NCBI RefSeq assembly: GCF_023065955.2 | Contig: NW_026622808.1 | Location: forward strand, 35,166,475 to 35,230,474 | Length of the DNA stretch: 64,000 nt | Direction: 5' to 3' | Source of the DNA: Ursus arctos | Lineage: Eukaryota; Chordata; Mammalia; Carnivora; Ursidae | Part shown: positions 31,441-61,346 of the stretch, piece by piece | Layout of the letters: the number at the start of each line of letters is the position of its first letter | How positions within the stretch are numbered: position 1 is the stretch's first letter | Made by a program: the position numbers and the translations under genes | Notes under the pieces: generated by a model | Told to the model about the DNA's origin: nothing | Databases searched by the model: none | The model's input: only the letters and a program-made list of their open reading frames with translations

Positions 31441-32637
31441 AACTGATCTGTCTGTTAGAATTAATTACTGTTTTATAACTTAGCACCTAGAATACATAGT
31501 TCACTTGGGGAGGGTAGAAATAGATGTTAAATAAAAATTCCCCAAAACACCTTCTCTACTTCCTCTAATTCTTACTTTTGTAGGAACCATAAACTAGGGC
31601 CAGAAATCTCAGAATCTCCTTCTACTTTCCTTTATCCTCCACCACCCTCTTTCTTGTCAATTTGACTGTTTTACGAATGTTTGCCTTCTTTGCCATCCCA
31701 CTGCCAAGTGCTCAGCTCGGACCCCTGTGCCACAGAGGACCGAAGCAAAAGCCTGCTCTCCTCGCGGTTTCCTATGTCCACTTGCTTTGCTGGCAAATCC
31801 GCCCTTTTCCCTTCTGCTAATTACCATAAACATCTGCTAGCCCTTTGCTTAGGATGGCTCTGCTGAGATTGGCATCCAAGGCCTTCCACAAATATGGCCC
31901 TACTCAGCCTCATCTCCCTGGACACCCCACCCACAGGCACTCTGCCCTGGCTACCCCGGAACACTGGGCCCTGAGCATAAGGTTTGCTGTCTGGAGAGCC
32001 ATAGCCTCTATCCGTAGCCTGTTGAACCCAGCATAAGAGCCATTTTTCACTCCCGCTGGTCTCTGCTTATACGCCTATTAGAGCAGGCGTCGCCCTCCAC
32101 CTGGTCCTACAGTTGTGTATCTATCTCTCCCTCTAGGTTGGAAGCCCCTTAAAGGCAGGGACCTGTTTGTCTTATTAACCTTTCTCCCCCCGCAGTGTGT
32201 GGCTCCGGACCCCACATTCAGAGGCCGTTTGATGTCTACTGAATCGATGGGAGTGCTTCTACCTAGTATTCAGGAGCCTGTTGTTTCACTGTCAAACACC
32301 AGAGGGCACTGTTAGCACAGTGAGGAGCTGGAACGTTGAGAAAGCTTGCTTCTATTTTGGGTTTGCGTGGCACCTACTGCTCTTCGCTCGTTCTAAACAC
32401 TTCCATTTGCGTTTATTCGTGAGGTGCACTCCTGTTGGGTTTAGAGATTAGTATAAAAGTTACTGATGACACTTTCATCACAGGTCACGTCCTCAGACAG
32501 GTCTGCCTTCATGGTCTGTCCAGACCCAAAGTGATCCTTCTAATTCCAGCTGCCCTCCTCCTACCCCCAAAAATGAGGACTGCCAGTCCCAAAGGAAATG
32601 GGTGATACACTTCTGCTCTTCTTCTGCCCCCCTCTCC

Positions 32638-32638
<1 letters not shown>

Positions 32639-32681
<43 letters not shown>
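32639..32681. repeat. (CA)n microsatellite
   Basis: About 20 CA units with one CG interruption near the right end. Confidence 0.93.
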
Positions 32682-35600
32682 TGACATCAAGGCCTCTGGT
32701 TAGTGACATCAAAGGCTCTAACCTGTGGACCAGACCGGAGGTTGCTATGAGAAATAGCATCTCCATTGGCCCTGCCCCCAGGGACACTGTGTTAGCTCCT
32801 GTATGCTTCCAGACTGGCTGGAGGTGAGTTGCAACATCATGGGGGGCCCCCAGTTGTGAGAAGTCTCCCTACTGGCTAAACTAGGAAGCCCATTCCAGAG
32901 GCATCTGCTATTTGGAAGGGTCTCATGCCTTGTACATTTTTTTCCAAAAAGCAATGTGGCGATTGGAGGCCATAAACCAAAATGTTGATCTTTTTCAGAA
33001 AACGAAAAACAAAAACCTTGTTCTAGCTTCTCTGCAGCAAACCCCCTCTAGCGTGTGCAACAGCTGAGCGGTGCAACGGCAGGAGGCCCATGTGGAAGGA
33101 GAGAGGCCCAGGGCTCCTCCCCCTTGTCTTTGGTGTAAACTTTTTCCTTGACCCTGCCCTGGGAGCACCTCTGATAAACAGGAAGGCATCCACGCCATCA
33201 GTGTCCATCCACCTCAGAGCATCTGAGACCCGTCTAGGCCATCAAAGCCATCCCCAGACCCCAGGAGCATTCTGGAGGGGACTCCAGACTCACCAAAAAC
33301 AATTCCCCATTGTGTTCCCCCCTCTTGGAAATCAGGGATTTGTAAACAGGCCCTTACATTTAGACAGGTCCTGCCCTGTCTTTGTGCTGGTGTGTTTTTT
33401 CTTCCCCAAACAATGTCCTTTCCAGCAGGGCCAGCCTGTTCACACCATTGTCTGAGACCCTTGGACTACAGGAAACAGCACCAGATTCTTATCAGCTGGG
33501 GGTGGGGGGCAGCATGAACAGATGAGGTCATGTCCATAAAGCAAGCTGCTGGTCTGCCACATCATTCTTCTGTACCTTTATCTGTGAGAGCAGAGCCCCC
33601 CCGCCCCTTGTCCTCCTAACGGGCCTATCTGGGCTTTGTGTGTCCCTACTAGTGTCGTTTTTTCCATTTGATGACAGACACCTGGACTCTGCTGCAGGCC
33701 TCTGTTGATTCATTTTGGAATCCTTGCCAGCCCACACCAGTCCCCTTTTTCTGGTCTTCCCTCTCTGCCCAGTGGGATGCTTATGGAAGTGAAACACACC
33801 CCGTTGGGATGGATGAGGCTACACTCAGTCATCTTCCTCCCTGGGGGAAAGAGGTCAGGACTGATCACCTGAGTCCCCCTCTGCAGGGTCCCTGAGTGCA
33901 AGCTCCTAGCTGACTGCTAAGGTCAGGGTGAGGATAGGGGCAGGTGTCCCTTAGGAGGCCTCCCTGGAGTCCGTGCAACACTTCCCATCCCCGGCGGAGA
34001 ATGCTCTTTGAAAAGGCTGCATTGAGGAACCAGGAGTTTCCTTAGTGAAAATCCAGCGGGAAAGTGAGAGGCTTCATTAGGACAAGGCCTCTAGGGAACG
34101 GGCCCAGTAGCGGTACCCACGGCAAGGGTGCGCAGGGGTGGGGCAGTGGGAAGGGGGCACAGGGCCACAGCTGCTGTTGCCTCATCTCCTGTTCCCCAGG
34201 GGTGGGGGGTGAGTCCGGAAGGGGAGACAGGGCAGGGGCCCAACAGCCCTTAAGTTCCCCCGGCAGGTATTGTATGAAACCTAGCCCCACCCACTCGCCC
34301 TCTCCCTACACCAGGGCCAAGTTTGTAGTCAGGAAACCTTGGGGATTTGATCTTGGTGTGGCCTGAAACTTCTCCTTTGGGAGACCCTGAGAACCAGCAC
34401 TTGGGGAAGGCTGGGGTGGATCCCTAACTAGGAATGGAAATGGGGCTGTTTCTGAGCGACGCTGTCTCCTAGCTCTAAGAAGGTGATGTGTCTGGCTGGA
34501 GAAGCCTCAGTGCACTGGACTGGCAGAGGCACGTGAGTGAGTTCCCTGCCCAACCCCCACCCCTGCTGAAGCTGCATCTGGACCCATGGAGAGGATAGTC
34601 TGGCTCCTGATGGCTGCTGCCTGCTCTCTCCTCCAACTGGGGGAGTCGAGGGATGTCTAGAAACTGACCTGGGCTTCGCTGAGTGCAAGGGGACCATTTG
34701 AGAAAGTGTAAAGAGCTGTTTTCCTCCTCTATTCTGCTCCCTCCCTACCCCCAGCCTTCCTTAGAAATGAGTCTGTTGGACTGCTGGACAGCCACAGACT
34801 TGGGGGGAGCCCTAGCCACCCGCAGAGGATCTTGCCAGGAAGTGGGCTGTGGAGGCAGACTGGGTGTGGGAGGATGGGCAGAGGCCAGGCCCCGGGGCCA
34901 GCAGACTGGCGGCTTGGCAGCCCTGGCCCTGGGATGGCGGGTCCCGCTCGGTGCCTGGCATGGGAAGCCAAGTTGTGGCTCTTCCATCTGGGAGGCCAGG
35001 GTCTCCAGAGTTTACAGGCTTAGAAAGCAGAGATGAATAAACTAACGGCAGGGGAAGGAATTAATCAAACCCGCGTTTTCCCAAAGTATGCTTCACGACA
35101 ATAGAAGCACGAGGTGGTGATTACTTGACGGGGGAAAAAGGACCCCAGGTTTGGGAGAATCCTGTAGCTCGTAGCAGACATGCAAATTAATGGGACATCA
35201 TCCTGGGCTTCTTAGGGGTTTCACAGGGCAAACGGGCTGCACACACAGGAGCTCCCGTGGGGGCTCAAGGGACAGAAATCCCCGTATTTATTTGACCCTT
35301 GTCATGCTAAACCCATTTGGGAAATGGTGACACTGGCCCGAAGACTAGGGGATGTATGAGACTTGGAGAAAAAAGCTTCCAGAGAGAGAAAGGGAGGCCC
35401 CCGAGGCGGGAAATAGGACTCAAGGTGGGAGGCATGAGGGGGAGAAGTCCAGGCCCAAGGGGTGCGAAGGGGGGAACAGAGCTGCTGTGGCCTAGGGAGA
35501 GAAGGGGCTGCGGAGGTCAAGTCCCTCCCAGGCCTACACTCCGTGCCAAGTGGAGGCTGACGATGCTTCTCAGGCGGTGGTGGTGGCAGCTTAGGGCAGG

Positions 35601-36711
35601 GCACCGAGGTTCCGTCTGCCAGGCCCAGGGGCAAGAGGAGGGGCCCCGCTGCTGGGCTGCAAGATGGGACAGACAGCCGACTTTTTAAGCCGCCTGCTGT
35701 AGTATGGGTTGAGGGCCTGTACTCAGCACACTAGCAAGAGCCTAGTCTCCCTGGCAAGATGTCCCTCCCACCTTCGAATCGCGCCCGCCTTTTCCCATCT
35801 CCCTCCAGCAGCACTGGGCTCTGTTATTTGGGCAGGGGCACGATGTCACTGGGGGAGTGGGAGCCTTCAGTGGCGCCTTCAGCGGCATCCAGACTTCCCC
35901 TCCTCCTCAGAAGCTTCAACCCCCACAGCGCAGCCCAGCACCCCAGGCAAGAGCACAGTGGCCTTAATATACGTTGGTATGTGGCCCGCGACGAAGACAG
36001 GCACCAGGCCAAGTGTTGCTGTTAGAAATATCAAGTGTTATCGTGGAAAAGGAACAAGGCTGCCTACGTGCCCAGCTGCCCTTTGCCAGCATTTTTTTTT
36101 CTGACTCAACATCTTCCTGAAGCCCGTGAAGGTCAGTCTCAGAAGCCTGAGGGGCAGGAGTTTCCTAACTTAATAAGCCATCTCAGTTTCCTAGACAAAG
36201 TCCTTTGACTCCTTCCTTCCTTCCCCTCATGCCCATCTCCCTCCCTTCTAGAATATACCCCTTATGGTGGCCTTCTCCCTCCCGGAATGAATGGAGAGGC
36301 TCTTCCTTTCTAGCTCACACAGATGGCATCAGTCAATTTAGAACAGAAATACAGAGATACACTAATGATATAATTATGTGTTATAAATATTCATTTCATC
36401 GCTTTCCTTGTAGGTCTGTGTGGTAGACCACCATGTATCCTCATCAGAGCACAGAGGTGGTCATGACAATAAAAATAACAATAGTAATTACTGAAGACAG
36501 AGAAACCACAAGGCCCATCTCAACATGTGAATATAAAAATAGAATTCACACATAGAGGCATTTCCAGGAGTTAATCACACACAGTACCACAGGGGTGGGA
36601 GGTGTGGGGAGTTGGCAGAAGCTGTCCACAATTTTCTAAGGGCAGGTGTTCGTTGTTCAGGATTTTGAGCTCCTCTTCCATTTTCCAGAGTAACTTCCCC
36701 AGAGAACCCTG

Positions 36712-36776
36712 CCTGGAGCGGCCATGCCTGGAGCGGCCATGCCTGGAGTGGCCATGCCTGGAGCGGCCATGCCTGG
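36712..36776. repeat. 15-bp minisatellite (about 4 copies)
   Basis: The unit GCCTGGAGCGGCCAT is repeated head to tail from 36712. One copy has GTGG for GCGG and a last partial copy reads GCCTGGGTCC. It encodes regular repeats in shadow frames on both strands, but no gene context supports coding. Confidence 0.88.
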
Positions 36777-37263
36777 GTCCAGCCTAGAGGACACTGAGAG
36801 CCTGGACATTTTTTCCTTGCTTCTCTGGAATAGAGGGGCCGCAGCTCTGAGCACCCATTCCTGGGGCTCCGTGCTCTTTCTTGCCCCTCTTTCATGGCCT
36901 CTACCTCTCCCTCTGCTCCCTTCTCCAGCCCCCCTCCCCACAGTCCTCCTCTCCTCTGCTTTTATCTGCAGACATCCCAGCCACGGCAACCCCAGGCCCG
37001 AGGATTCCCAAGGGGTTGTCAAGTCAATCTCAGTGCCTCTGGTTCACTGCCTGTGAAGTCAAAGAGGAAAGGGGGGCCTATTTCAGACCCCAGTTCTCTG
37101 GGCGTGATGGGGTGACTCAGATAAGATCCAAGGCTAGACGCACAGTCGGGGTTTGAGTTCAATGGAGCAGGAAGTCCTGTCCTGCTTTTTATCTGTTTTT
37201 TTTTCCTCCTTTCTTCCTCTTGGTTGTTCTCACAGGGGGAATCTCGAACCTGAAGCTCTTGTC

Positions 37264-37282
37264 CCCCCCCCCCCCCCCCCCC
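37264..37282. repeat. Poly(C) run
   Basis: About 19 consecutive C residues. Similar homopolymer G or C tracts occur at 41272-41290, 45608-45618, 47265-47278 and 53504-53517. Run lengths are sequencing-error-prone. Confidence 0.8.
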
Positions 37283-38727
37283 GTTGGTTTTGTGCTCATT
37301 TGCAGGCTGGGGATGACTTTTCATTCAGTCCTCCTTCTCCTCCCCTCCGTGCTCCCCAGTCCAAGAAACACATCGCCACTGATGGCAAAAACACCTCCCT
37401 ACACACCCAGACAAAATGCATCCTGGCCCCCTGAGCCTTACCCCCAAGAACCGGCAGGACTTAACAGGCTCTTGCCCTCCATTTTTTTTTCCCTTAAAAG
37501 AGAGAAGTCTTCATAAATGAAAACCATTCACCACCAACCCTTACTTAGTAGAAACCAAAGATTCCAGGGTGGGAAACATCCGGTTTTTCCTGTGGCCCCT
37601 GAGCTAACTGATGCTATCCTGGGTTCTTGAGAATGCCTGCCCTGGGGTCCCGTAGCCCATGCAAGCGCCTCTCACCCTTTCCCCATCCCAGAAGCCTCCA
37701 GTCCTCTGTGCCCCCGGGCAAAGCACCTGCGCCTGGTCCTCCCACCAGCTGCAGCTTGCTGAGGGAGCCGCCACATTCCGCCCTCCCCAGCTGTGGGCAT
37801 GCTTGCATTGCCGGTGAAAGACAGCCCCCTCCTCCTGCCCCACACGTCCCAGCTCCCCTCGCCCCACCCCGAGTCCACATAGAGGGGGGATGACATTCTC
37901 CTAGAATCCACCCTCTCCCTGCTCATCAGCATGGAGACCCTGATGGTGGGAAGGGAGAATCCTGGCAGGAGCTCTGGGCATCCCAGGGAACCTGGCCTGG
38001 CAGCTTGGGGTCTGGGAAAGGCAAATCAGACTGTGAGACACCGCTTGGTTTATGAAGTAGGGCCTGAGACCCAGACCACCCCCGGGTGCCAAGGAGCTCG
38101 GGCTGTCTACGCTTCTATGATTCTGTCATGGAGAAGAGGGGTGGGCAGCAGCAGGGAGCCACCAAGATATCAGGGCACAACGTAGGGGGAGGGTCTTGCT
38201 GTGCCACCTTCCCAGCACCTTCCCTTCCCCACCCCAAGTCACACTATGTCCTCTTGATGGGTGCTAGCTTAGAGGGAACTTCCATCCTCCTCTGGCTGCC
38301 TGAGGGCCCCCTGCCCAGGCACCTCCTCGGACGCACCCATACACCCACTCAGAATGGCCATTGTTCTGCTGGCTGGGAAAGAACCACCCAGCCCTCGCAG
38401 GGCCGGGCACAAGCGGAAATGCGCTCTGGGGGCCATATCTGAGAACAAACAGCAGGCCCACTGGGGCTGGCAGCAGCCAGAGGGTGCTGGCTCCAGCCTA
38501 GGACTGGGAGCACAGGGGGCAGGGAACAGGCCTCGGACACGGGGCCTCTCCATTGGGCCCCAGCCTTTCCTGTGGGCAGCCTGGTAGAAGTATGGGGGAC
38601 AGAGACTCCCATCTCTAAGAGGCAATCGGGCATGTTGGTCCCCCTCTGCCCTAGCTGGGTGGGTAGGAGACTCTGGGGGCTGCTGGGCCACCCGGTCCAT
38701 CCCAACCACCCTCTCCTCCATGCTCTT

Positions 38728-53050
<14,323 letters not shown>

Positions 53051-53072
53051 CCAGGCCTCCGGGGAGCAGGGT

Positions 53073-53078
53073 TTTATT
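53073..53078 (-). terminator. TNNC1 polyadenylation signal AATAAA
   Basis: TTTATT on the plus strand, 159 bases downstream of the TNNC1 stop. This gives a 3' UTR of about 180 nt, short as in other mammals. Confidence 0.8.
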
Positions 53079-53236
53079 TGCATTCCCTAGGATAGGGCTG
53101 GGGGAAGTGCTCAGGGAGGGCCCACGGTCGAGGATACACCCAAGCTCACATCCTGGGGCCCTCGTCCCTGGCCCAGACCCCAGGGCCCGGCTGGAGTTGT
53201 AAGGTGGCACAGGCAGCTCTGGGCGAGGGTTGGGGT

Positions 53237-55994
<2,758 letters not shown>

Positions 55995-56042
55995 GCTGGC
56001 GGCTCACAGGGCAGGCTGCTGGGGTTGCCAGCCAGCCCTGGG

Positions 56043-56070
56043 CTTAAATAGCCCTGCCCCACCGCATTCC
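56043..56070 (-). promoter_or_regulatory. TNNC1 core promoter: TATA-like box and M-CAT
   Basis: On the minus strand CTATTTAAG (TATA-like, about 56043-56051) lies about 50 bases upstream of the ATG (55994). An M-CAT/TEAD motif GGAATG (56065-56070) sits about 15-20 bases further upstream. The expected transcription start is near 56020, giving a short leader of about 25 nt. Confidence 0.6.
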
Positions 56071-56339
56071 GGCTGGCCCAGCCCACCCCTGCGTGCAATA
56101 TCCTCCACCCCCTCCCCCAGCCCTGGTGATCTCAGGCTGGCCTGAGTCCCTGTGTCCTCTGCCCAGTGCAGGGAGCAGATGAAGGGCTGTAAGGACCACG
56201 TCTTTTTCCCTCTGTCCTCCATGGCTCCCAGGGGACTCTCTGGAAAGTTTCTTGAATGAATGAAAACATGAGCCAAGGACAGGACAGGTGCTGCAAAGTA
56301 GTGGGCTCCAAGCCAGGCCCCTACACACAGCAGCTCAAC

Positions 56340-56450
56340 TCCAATCAGGGAGGTGGGCAATATTATTCCCACTTTTCAGATGAGGAATCTGAGGCTCCTG
56401 GAGGGCTAGTGACTTGCTCAGGGTATGGCTGACTTGGCTGACCCTGCCTT
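56340..56450 (-). repeat. MIR-like SINE remnant
   Basis: 'cacttttcagatgaggaatc' followed by 'tgaggctcctggagggctag' and 'tgacttgctcaggg' match the antisense MIR core. It lies between TNNC1 and NISCH. Confidence 0.65.
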
Positions 56451-57229
56451 AAGCTAAACCTGTTGGGGAAGGGCAATGCTGGCCAGCAGTATGCAAGGAG
56501 AGGCCCCACATGCCAACCTCAGAGTTTGGTGCTGCGTAATCATTGGAGAAGGAAGTCACGGACCCATCTTAGTACAGAGCGGTGTGGAGACCTTCAGCCA
56601 GGGGTGTCAGAGCATCCATGCCCAAGACCTCTCATCTCCCCAGGGAGAGCAGTACTAGCTCTGGGCTTGGGTAACCTGCATTAATCACTCAATAAACACA
56701 CCTACAGATGCCCCATCTGTGCTAGACTCCTCCCCTCCAGCTCGGTTAGCATCTTCCTCTTCTGGGTCCAGGTCTTCCCCTGGGTTAGGACTCCATCTCT
56801 GTGCTTCTTCATTCCAGCACTGTAGTTTCTGCGTCCAGGGCCAGCCTGTCGCCCCCTCCTTCTGAGCTCCGGTAGGACACCATCTGTGGGTCTTGCACTC
56901 AATGGCCAGCACATATCCCTTCCTTCCACCCACATACAGAGCCCCCTCTTGATAACCATAGCAACTCCCTGCCTTGAGCGCTGCGCATTGCGCGGATTAA
57001 CCCCATACAATAGAGGAGGTCTCCAAGTCTTGGAGAGGTTAAGAACTGGAGCAGAGTAACTCTGTCCCGCTTGAGCTCTAAGCAGGGCTTGTACCTTCTC
57101 CTTCAATTCTCTCTTGCCCTATAGGGAATGAGCCCGGGAGCCAGGCGGGGCGCTATTACTGCCTCTTTTCCGGAGGGGGAAACAGAGGCCAGGTGGAGCG
57201 GTGACTTGCTTCGGGTAGCCCGGGAGGTG

Positions 57230-57780
57230 CGACGTCTTCTGTCCTCCCTTCCCGGGCACCCAGTGGCAATGCCCAGAGCTGCCCCCGCCCGATGCCTCAG
57301 TTTTTCCCGAGCTGCGATGAGCGCCGCAAGGCTCGATTACAAATTATGCAAGCGCTCAGGCCTCGGCGGCCTGCGCATGCGTGCTGTTGGCGGCTGCTGT
57401 CAATCACGCGAGAGGGGCGGGGCGAGGGCGAGAGGAGGCGGTGCGGCCAAGATGGCTGCGCGGCGCGCGGCGGGGGCGGGGGGCGGTGGGGGCCGGGGGG
57501 CGGTGGGACGCTGACCCCGCCCCCTGCTGCTGCCAGTCTGCGCCCGGCGGTGGCGGCTGCAGCAACGGAGCCCGGAACATGGCGGCGGCGGCGCGCAGCT
57601 TCGGGCCCGAGCGAGAGGCCGAACCGGTCAAGGAGGCGCGCGTCGTGGGCTCTGAGCTCGTGGACACGTATACGGTGTGCAGGGGGCGCGGGCGCCAGAC
57701 CTGGAGGTGGCGGCTGGAACCCGGAGTCCAAGTCGGGGGGGGAGGGCTGGGGGGCATCTGGACCCCGTCACCGGGAATAA
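57230..57780 (+). promoter_or_regulatory. NISCH CpG-island promoter
   Basis: CpG-dense block around NISCH exon 1. It carries an NRF1-type palindrome TGCGCATGCG (57372-57381), GC boxes (GGGGCGGGGC near 57415-57425) and a YY1-type CAAGATGGCTGC (about 57448-57459). It has no TATA box and fits a broadly expressed gene. The transcription start is probably between about 57400 and 57550. It lies divergent from and 1.4 kb away from the TATA-type TNNC1 promoter. Confidence 0.7.
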
Positions 57781-60676
57781 GGGGGTAGCGGGGGCCTCGA
57801 TTTCGAGGAGGGGAATCTGGGGAAGGGGTATGGGTTTCGCAGGTCCGGGAAGAGGGTCCTGGGGTGGATCCCAGGGTGGGAGCTTGGGGAAGGGGTACGC
57901 TTTCAGAAATGAAGGCTAGGGTTGGGGAGGATCTGGAGATAAAGGGGTCTGCGGAAGACAGGAGTCCAGATGAGGCGGAGGCCCTTCTAGATCCTCTAGG
58001 CCTGGAGGGGCGCCGGCCTGGGAGGACGTGACAGGGGATCCGGGAGGGGAGGGGTCTCTGATGGATGGAATCGGGGAAGGGATCGGGGTTCAGCAGTCAA
58101 TGAAGAAGAGGGAGCGGGGCCTTGAACTGGGGGTGGGGGTTGGGGTCGCAGTTGAGATTTTCTTTAAAAATGAGGGGGAATCTGGAGCCCCAAGGGCTTG
58201 GGAGTCAGGCAGGGACCAGAATGGGGGAGGAGTGGGGCCGTGACACGGGGGAAGTGAGGTGGTCACTCTGGGCTGAAAGTGTAAGACCCAGGAACCTCAG
58301 GGGTCTTCATGGCTTTGGGCGGAGGGAGCCTGTTGGGGCAACAAGCCGCCCACACACTTCAAGGCTGTGGGGGAGGTGGAGAACAGAAAAGGGGGGTGGA
58401 GTTCCAGGCTGTGATGGAGTTGGGAGGCTTTTCTGGATCTGGCTAGGGTGGGTCGCCAGGCTTGTGGGCCTGGTTGGCAGCCTGGCAGGGACTGGCCTTG
58501 GGGTGGGGGCGTACTGAGCATCTCCCAGCCTGCTCTTCTTTGTTCCCTGAGGGTGGGGAGTGGGGGGGGGCTTTGGCCCTGCCTTCACCCCACCCCCTTG
58601 GCCCTCATCCTAACCCTCCTCCTGAGGGTCATTTCTCCGGCTCTTTTTCCTTTCCTGGGCGGCAGGGGGGGGAGGGAAGCTGCCAGGCTGGGAAGAGGGG
58701 CTGGGGGCGGATCCTGGAGCAACAGGCCAGCCCTGGAGAAATGGCTGCTCTTCTTCCGAGGTTTCAGCTGATTTGATGATTTCTCCTCCCCCTTCCCTGC
58801 ATGCTGCAGAGAGGGGCGGGACACTGGGGCCAGGGGGGGCCTTTCCAGGTGAGGGGCGAGATCTTTGAGCTGATGGCTGGCAGGCCATCGCCTGTGAGCG
58901 GCATTTAGCTAGGACGTCAGCTCCAAAAAGCTCTCCCTGTTCCTCGGGACTGAGCCCGTCCTGCATGGGTGTGGGGAAAGTGGTGATCCAGGCTGACCCA
59001 AAGGTTTGTTGCTGCGTGTGCTGATTATTATTGTATTGTTAACACACCTTTTGTTGGACACTTACTGCATGTCAGACCTCGTACAAAGCATTTTGCTTGC
59101 ATTACTTTATTGATTACTAAATCTATCAGATTTTAAGATGGAGAAACTGAGGCTCAGAATTTAGGCTCCCAGTCACTTACACAGGCCAGCCAGGAAATGG
59201 CAGAATCAAATTTTGAACTCAGGCCTTCCTTGACTCCCAGGCCCATTCCCTTAACCCGCTAAGCCATATTGCCTTCTGCTAGATCTCGATTGTTCATCAC
59301 TGCCCTTCCCCCACCCTCCCATCAGCTTCTTAGTGCTTTGACACCGGCTCAGCGGCAGAACTCCTAGCCAGGAGCCAGCTGAAAGCATTGGGAGGGGACT
59401 TGTTTCTAGGATATAGTCAGGGCACCTGGAAAAATATGCAGCAGAGAAGCTAGTCCTGCCAGACCGCACCCTGTTCTGCCTCTCTCCGAAGGGGGTAGCC
59501 TTGCCTGCTGCTCAGGTTGGAGGCTGGAATTAAAAAACTAAAGAGATGGCTTGATAAGATGGTCACCTTTTTTGTTCCTCACTATTGGGTAGAGCCACGG
59601 ATTGGTCCCCTTTGCCTGCCAGCTGGTGCGAGGGCCATGGAGGAAGCTGAGAGGGGGTCCTGCTGCTTTGCAGGGGTCCGATGCAGAGGCTGAGGCTAGC
59701 GGGCAAGGGCAGCCTGACTTTGGCCTGGGGGTGGGGATGGTCTGGGTGGCCTTGAGGGGAGGACGGGGTTCTCCTTGTGGCTGGCTGGGCAAGGACTGTC
59801 AGTTTTCCCTTGTAGGTGTATATCATCCAGGTCACTGATGGCAGCCATGAATGGACAGTCAGGCACCGCTACAGCGATTTCTATGACCTACACGAGAAGG
59901 TAACTCTTGAGAACTGGGGATCTGTGTCTCCGGGCTTGGGGGCTTTTAGGCCAGATTTCCGTTGTGCCACACATTAAAGTGAGGGCGGCACCGGCTCCCT
60001 GCCTAGAATGGTCAGTTTCCCGGGGAGGGGAGGGAGGGAATGGGTTTAAACGTGTTCCACCTGACTAGAGCCACTCCATAGCCTCTCCTTCCATATCTGG
60101 CCGTGATGCCATTTCTTTCTTTGTTTTTGGAGAGAGCCACGTTTCTCTGGGTCATTTGCAACATGAGTGTTTTAAAGACAGGCCACCACCCTGATTGGTC
60201 TTCTTGCGGGTTTGGAAAAGATGGTGGTTTTTAGGGGCCTGGAGGTATTTTCTGGCTGTCTCTACAGGCTCCAGATGGAGCTTCTTGTCTGCAGTTGGCC
60301 TGGTATTTCTAATACTAATTGAATCTGATGAGGCCAAATTCCAGATGTACTAGTTGGAACACTGCTTCTGATTCCACTGCCGGAAGGGGTTGTGGGAGTT
60401 GTGGCAAGCACCTGTCCTCAGGCTGCTTGCCCTGACCCTGCACCATCACAGACCTCTGGGGCTGTGGTTGACCGTGCTTCTGTTTTCTTACAGCTGGTTG
60501 CAGAAAAGAAAATTGATAAAAATCTGCTCCCGCCTAAAAAGATCATTGGGAAAAACTCAAGAAGCTTGGTGGAAAAGAGGGAGAAGGATCTGGAGGTCTA
60601 CCTGCAGACACTCCTGGCTGCCTTCCCTGGCGTGGCCCCCAGCGTGCTGGCCCACTTCTTACATTTTCATCTCTAC
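57579..60676 (+). CDS. NISCH: NISCH, nischarin (imidazoline receptor candidate), first three coding exons, 3' truncated by window
   Basis: Cytosolic/endosomal adaptor that binds phosphoinositides through its PX domain and integrin alpha-5, and restrains PAK1-driven migration. Exons seen: 57579-57674 (32 codons), 59816-59899 (28 codons), 60494-60676 (61 codons). All are phase 0, so 121 residues are encoded. The start [20 protein letters not shown] has an Ala-rich beginning from a GGC repeat in the ATG context AACATGGCG. The PX domain begins about residue 16 ([18 protein letters not shown]), with the phosphoinositide-site [14 protein letters not shown] and the [12 protein letters not shown] proline loop. 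It ends near [11 protein letters not shown] at the donor GTAAGT (60677). The leucine-rich repeats and the rest of the gene lie beyond the right edge. No coding exon was seen from 60677 to 64000. Confidence 0.95.
59010..59275 (-). repeat. MIR SINE in NISCH intron 1
   Basis: 'ggacacttactgcatgtcag', 'gatggagaaactgaggctca' and 'ccttaacccgctaagccata' match nearly full-length MIR in antisense. Confidence 0.8.
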
Positions 60677-61346
60677 GTAAGTTCCTCTCTGGGTCTCTCC
60701 TGCCAGCCCACAACCACCAAGCTCGAGGCAGCAAACCAGCACGAGCCTAGGCTCTCAGGGGAGTTGGGCTGGAGTTTGACCCCGAGGTTAAAAGATGGAG
60801 GAACATCACCCTGGTGGGGATGGGGTGTGGGCAAAAGCACGTTTAGTGTCAGATTTGCTCTATGTTAGATCCTGGCCACAGAGACGTTTTCCTTCACCGC
60901 ATGGCATTTTGTGTAGTGAAAACAGCCTGTGGGTGTTTAAGCTAGTTTTCCGAAAGGATGGGGGTAGAGTAGAAACAGCTGACACCTGGCGTGGAGGACA
61001 GTTTCGTTGTTGGTTCACAGCTCTAGAGTAAGGGATCGGCCTGTGTTGGTAGAATATGGCCATTGGAGGGCATCTTCAGGCTCCGAGGTGCTGAGGGTCG
61101 GTGGATAGACTCCACGGGGAGTGTGTGTCCCGGAGCGGCTCTGGATGGAGGAACAACTTTCATGGGCTGCTGGTGACAGGATGAGTTGTCGCACTTCACA
61201 GAGGGAAGTTTGGCCGTGTGAAATTCAAACATTGGAAACAGCTAACAGTTCCACTTCTGAGAATTCATTCTAGGGGGAAAGCAATCAGGCAAGCGTGAAA
61301 AAAATAGAGGATAGAAGCGAAATACCGAAGACCATCAAAATAGGAG

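Larger units (their letters stand above)
28261..38727. other. Intergenic region between PHF7 and SEMA3G
   Basis: About 10 kb with no exon I can support. It contains L1 fragments (28880-29230 likely, 30440-31440), one Can-SINE (29863-30072), two (CA)n microsatellites and a 15-bp minisatellite (36712-36776). Its right end, next to 38728, must hold the SEMA3G 3' UTR. By eye I found no AATAAA or ATTAAA on the minus strand from 36.1 to 38.7 kb (nearest at 35286-35291), so the SEMA3G 3' end is not fixed. Confidence 0.6.

Noticed and set aside
36724..37056. Repetitive 110-codon plus-strand frame starting with MPGAAMPGVAMPG
   Set aside because: It is generated by the 15-bp minisatellite and has no support beyond an open frame.
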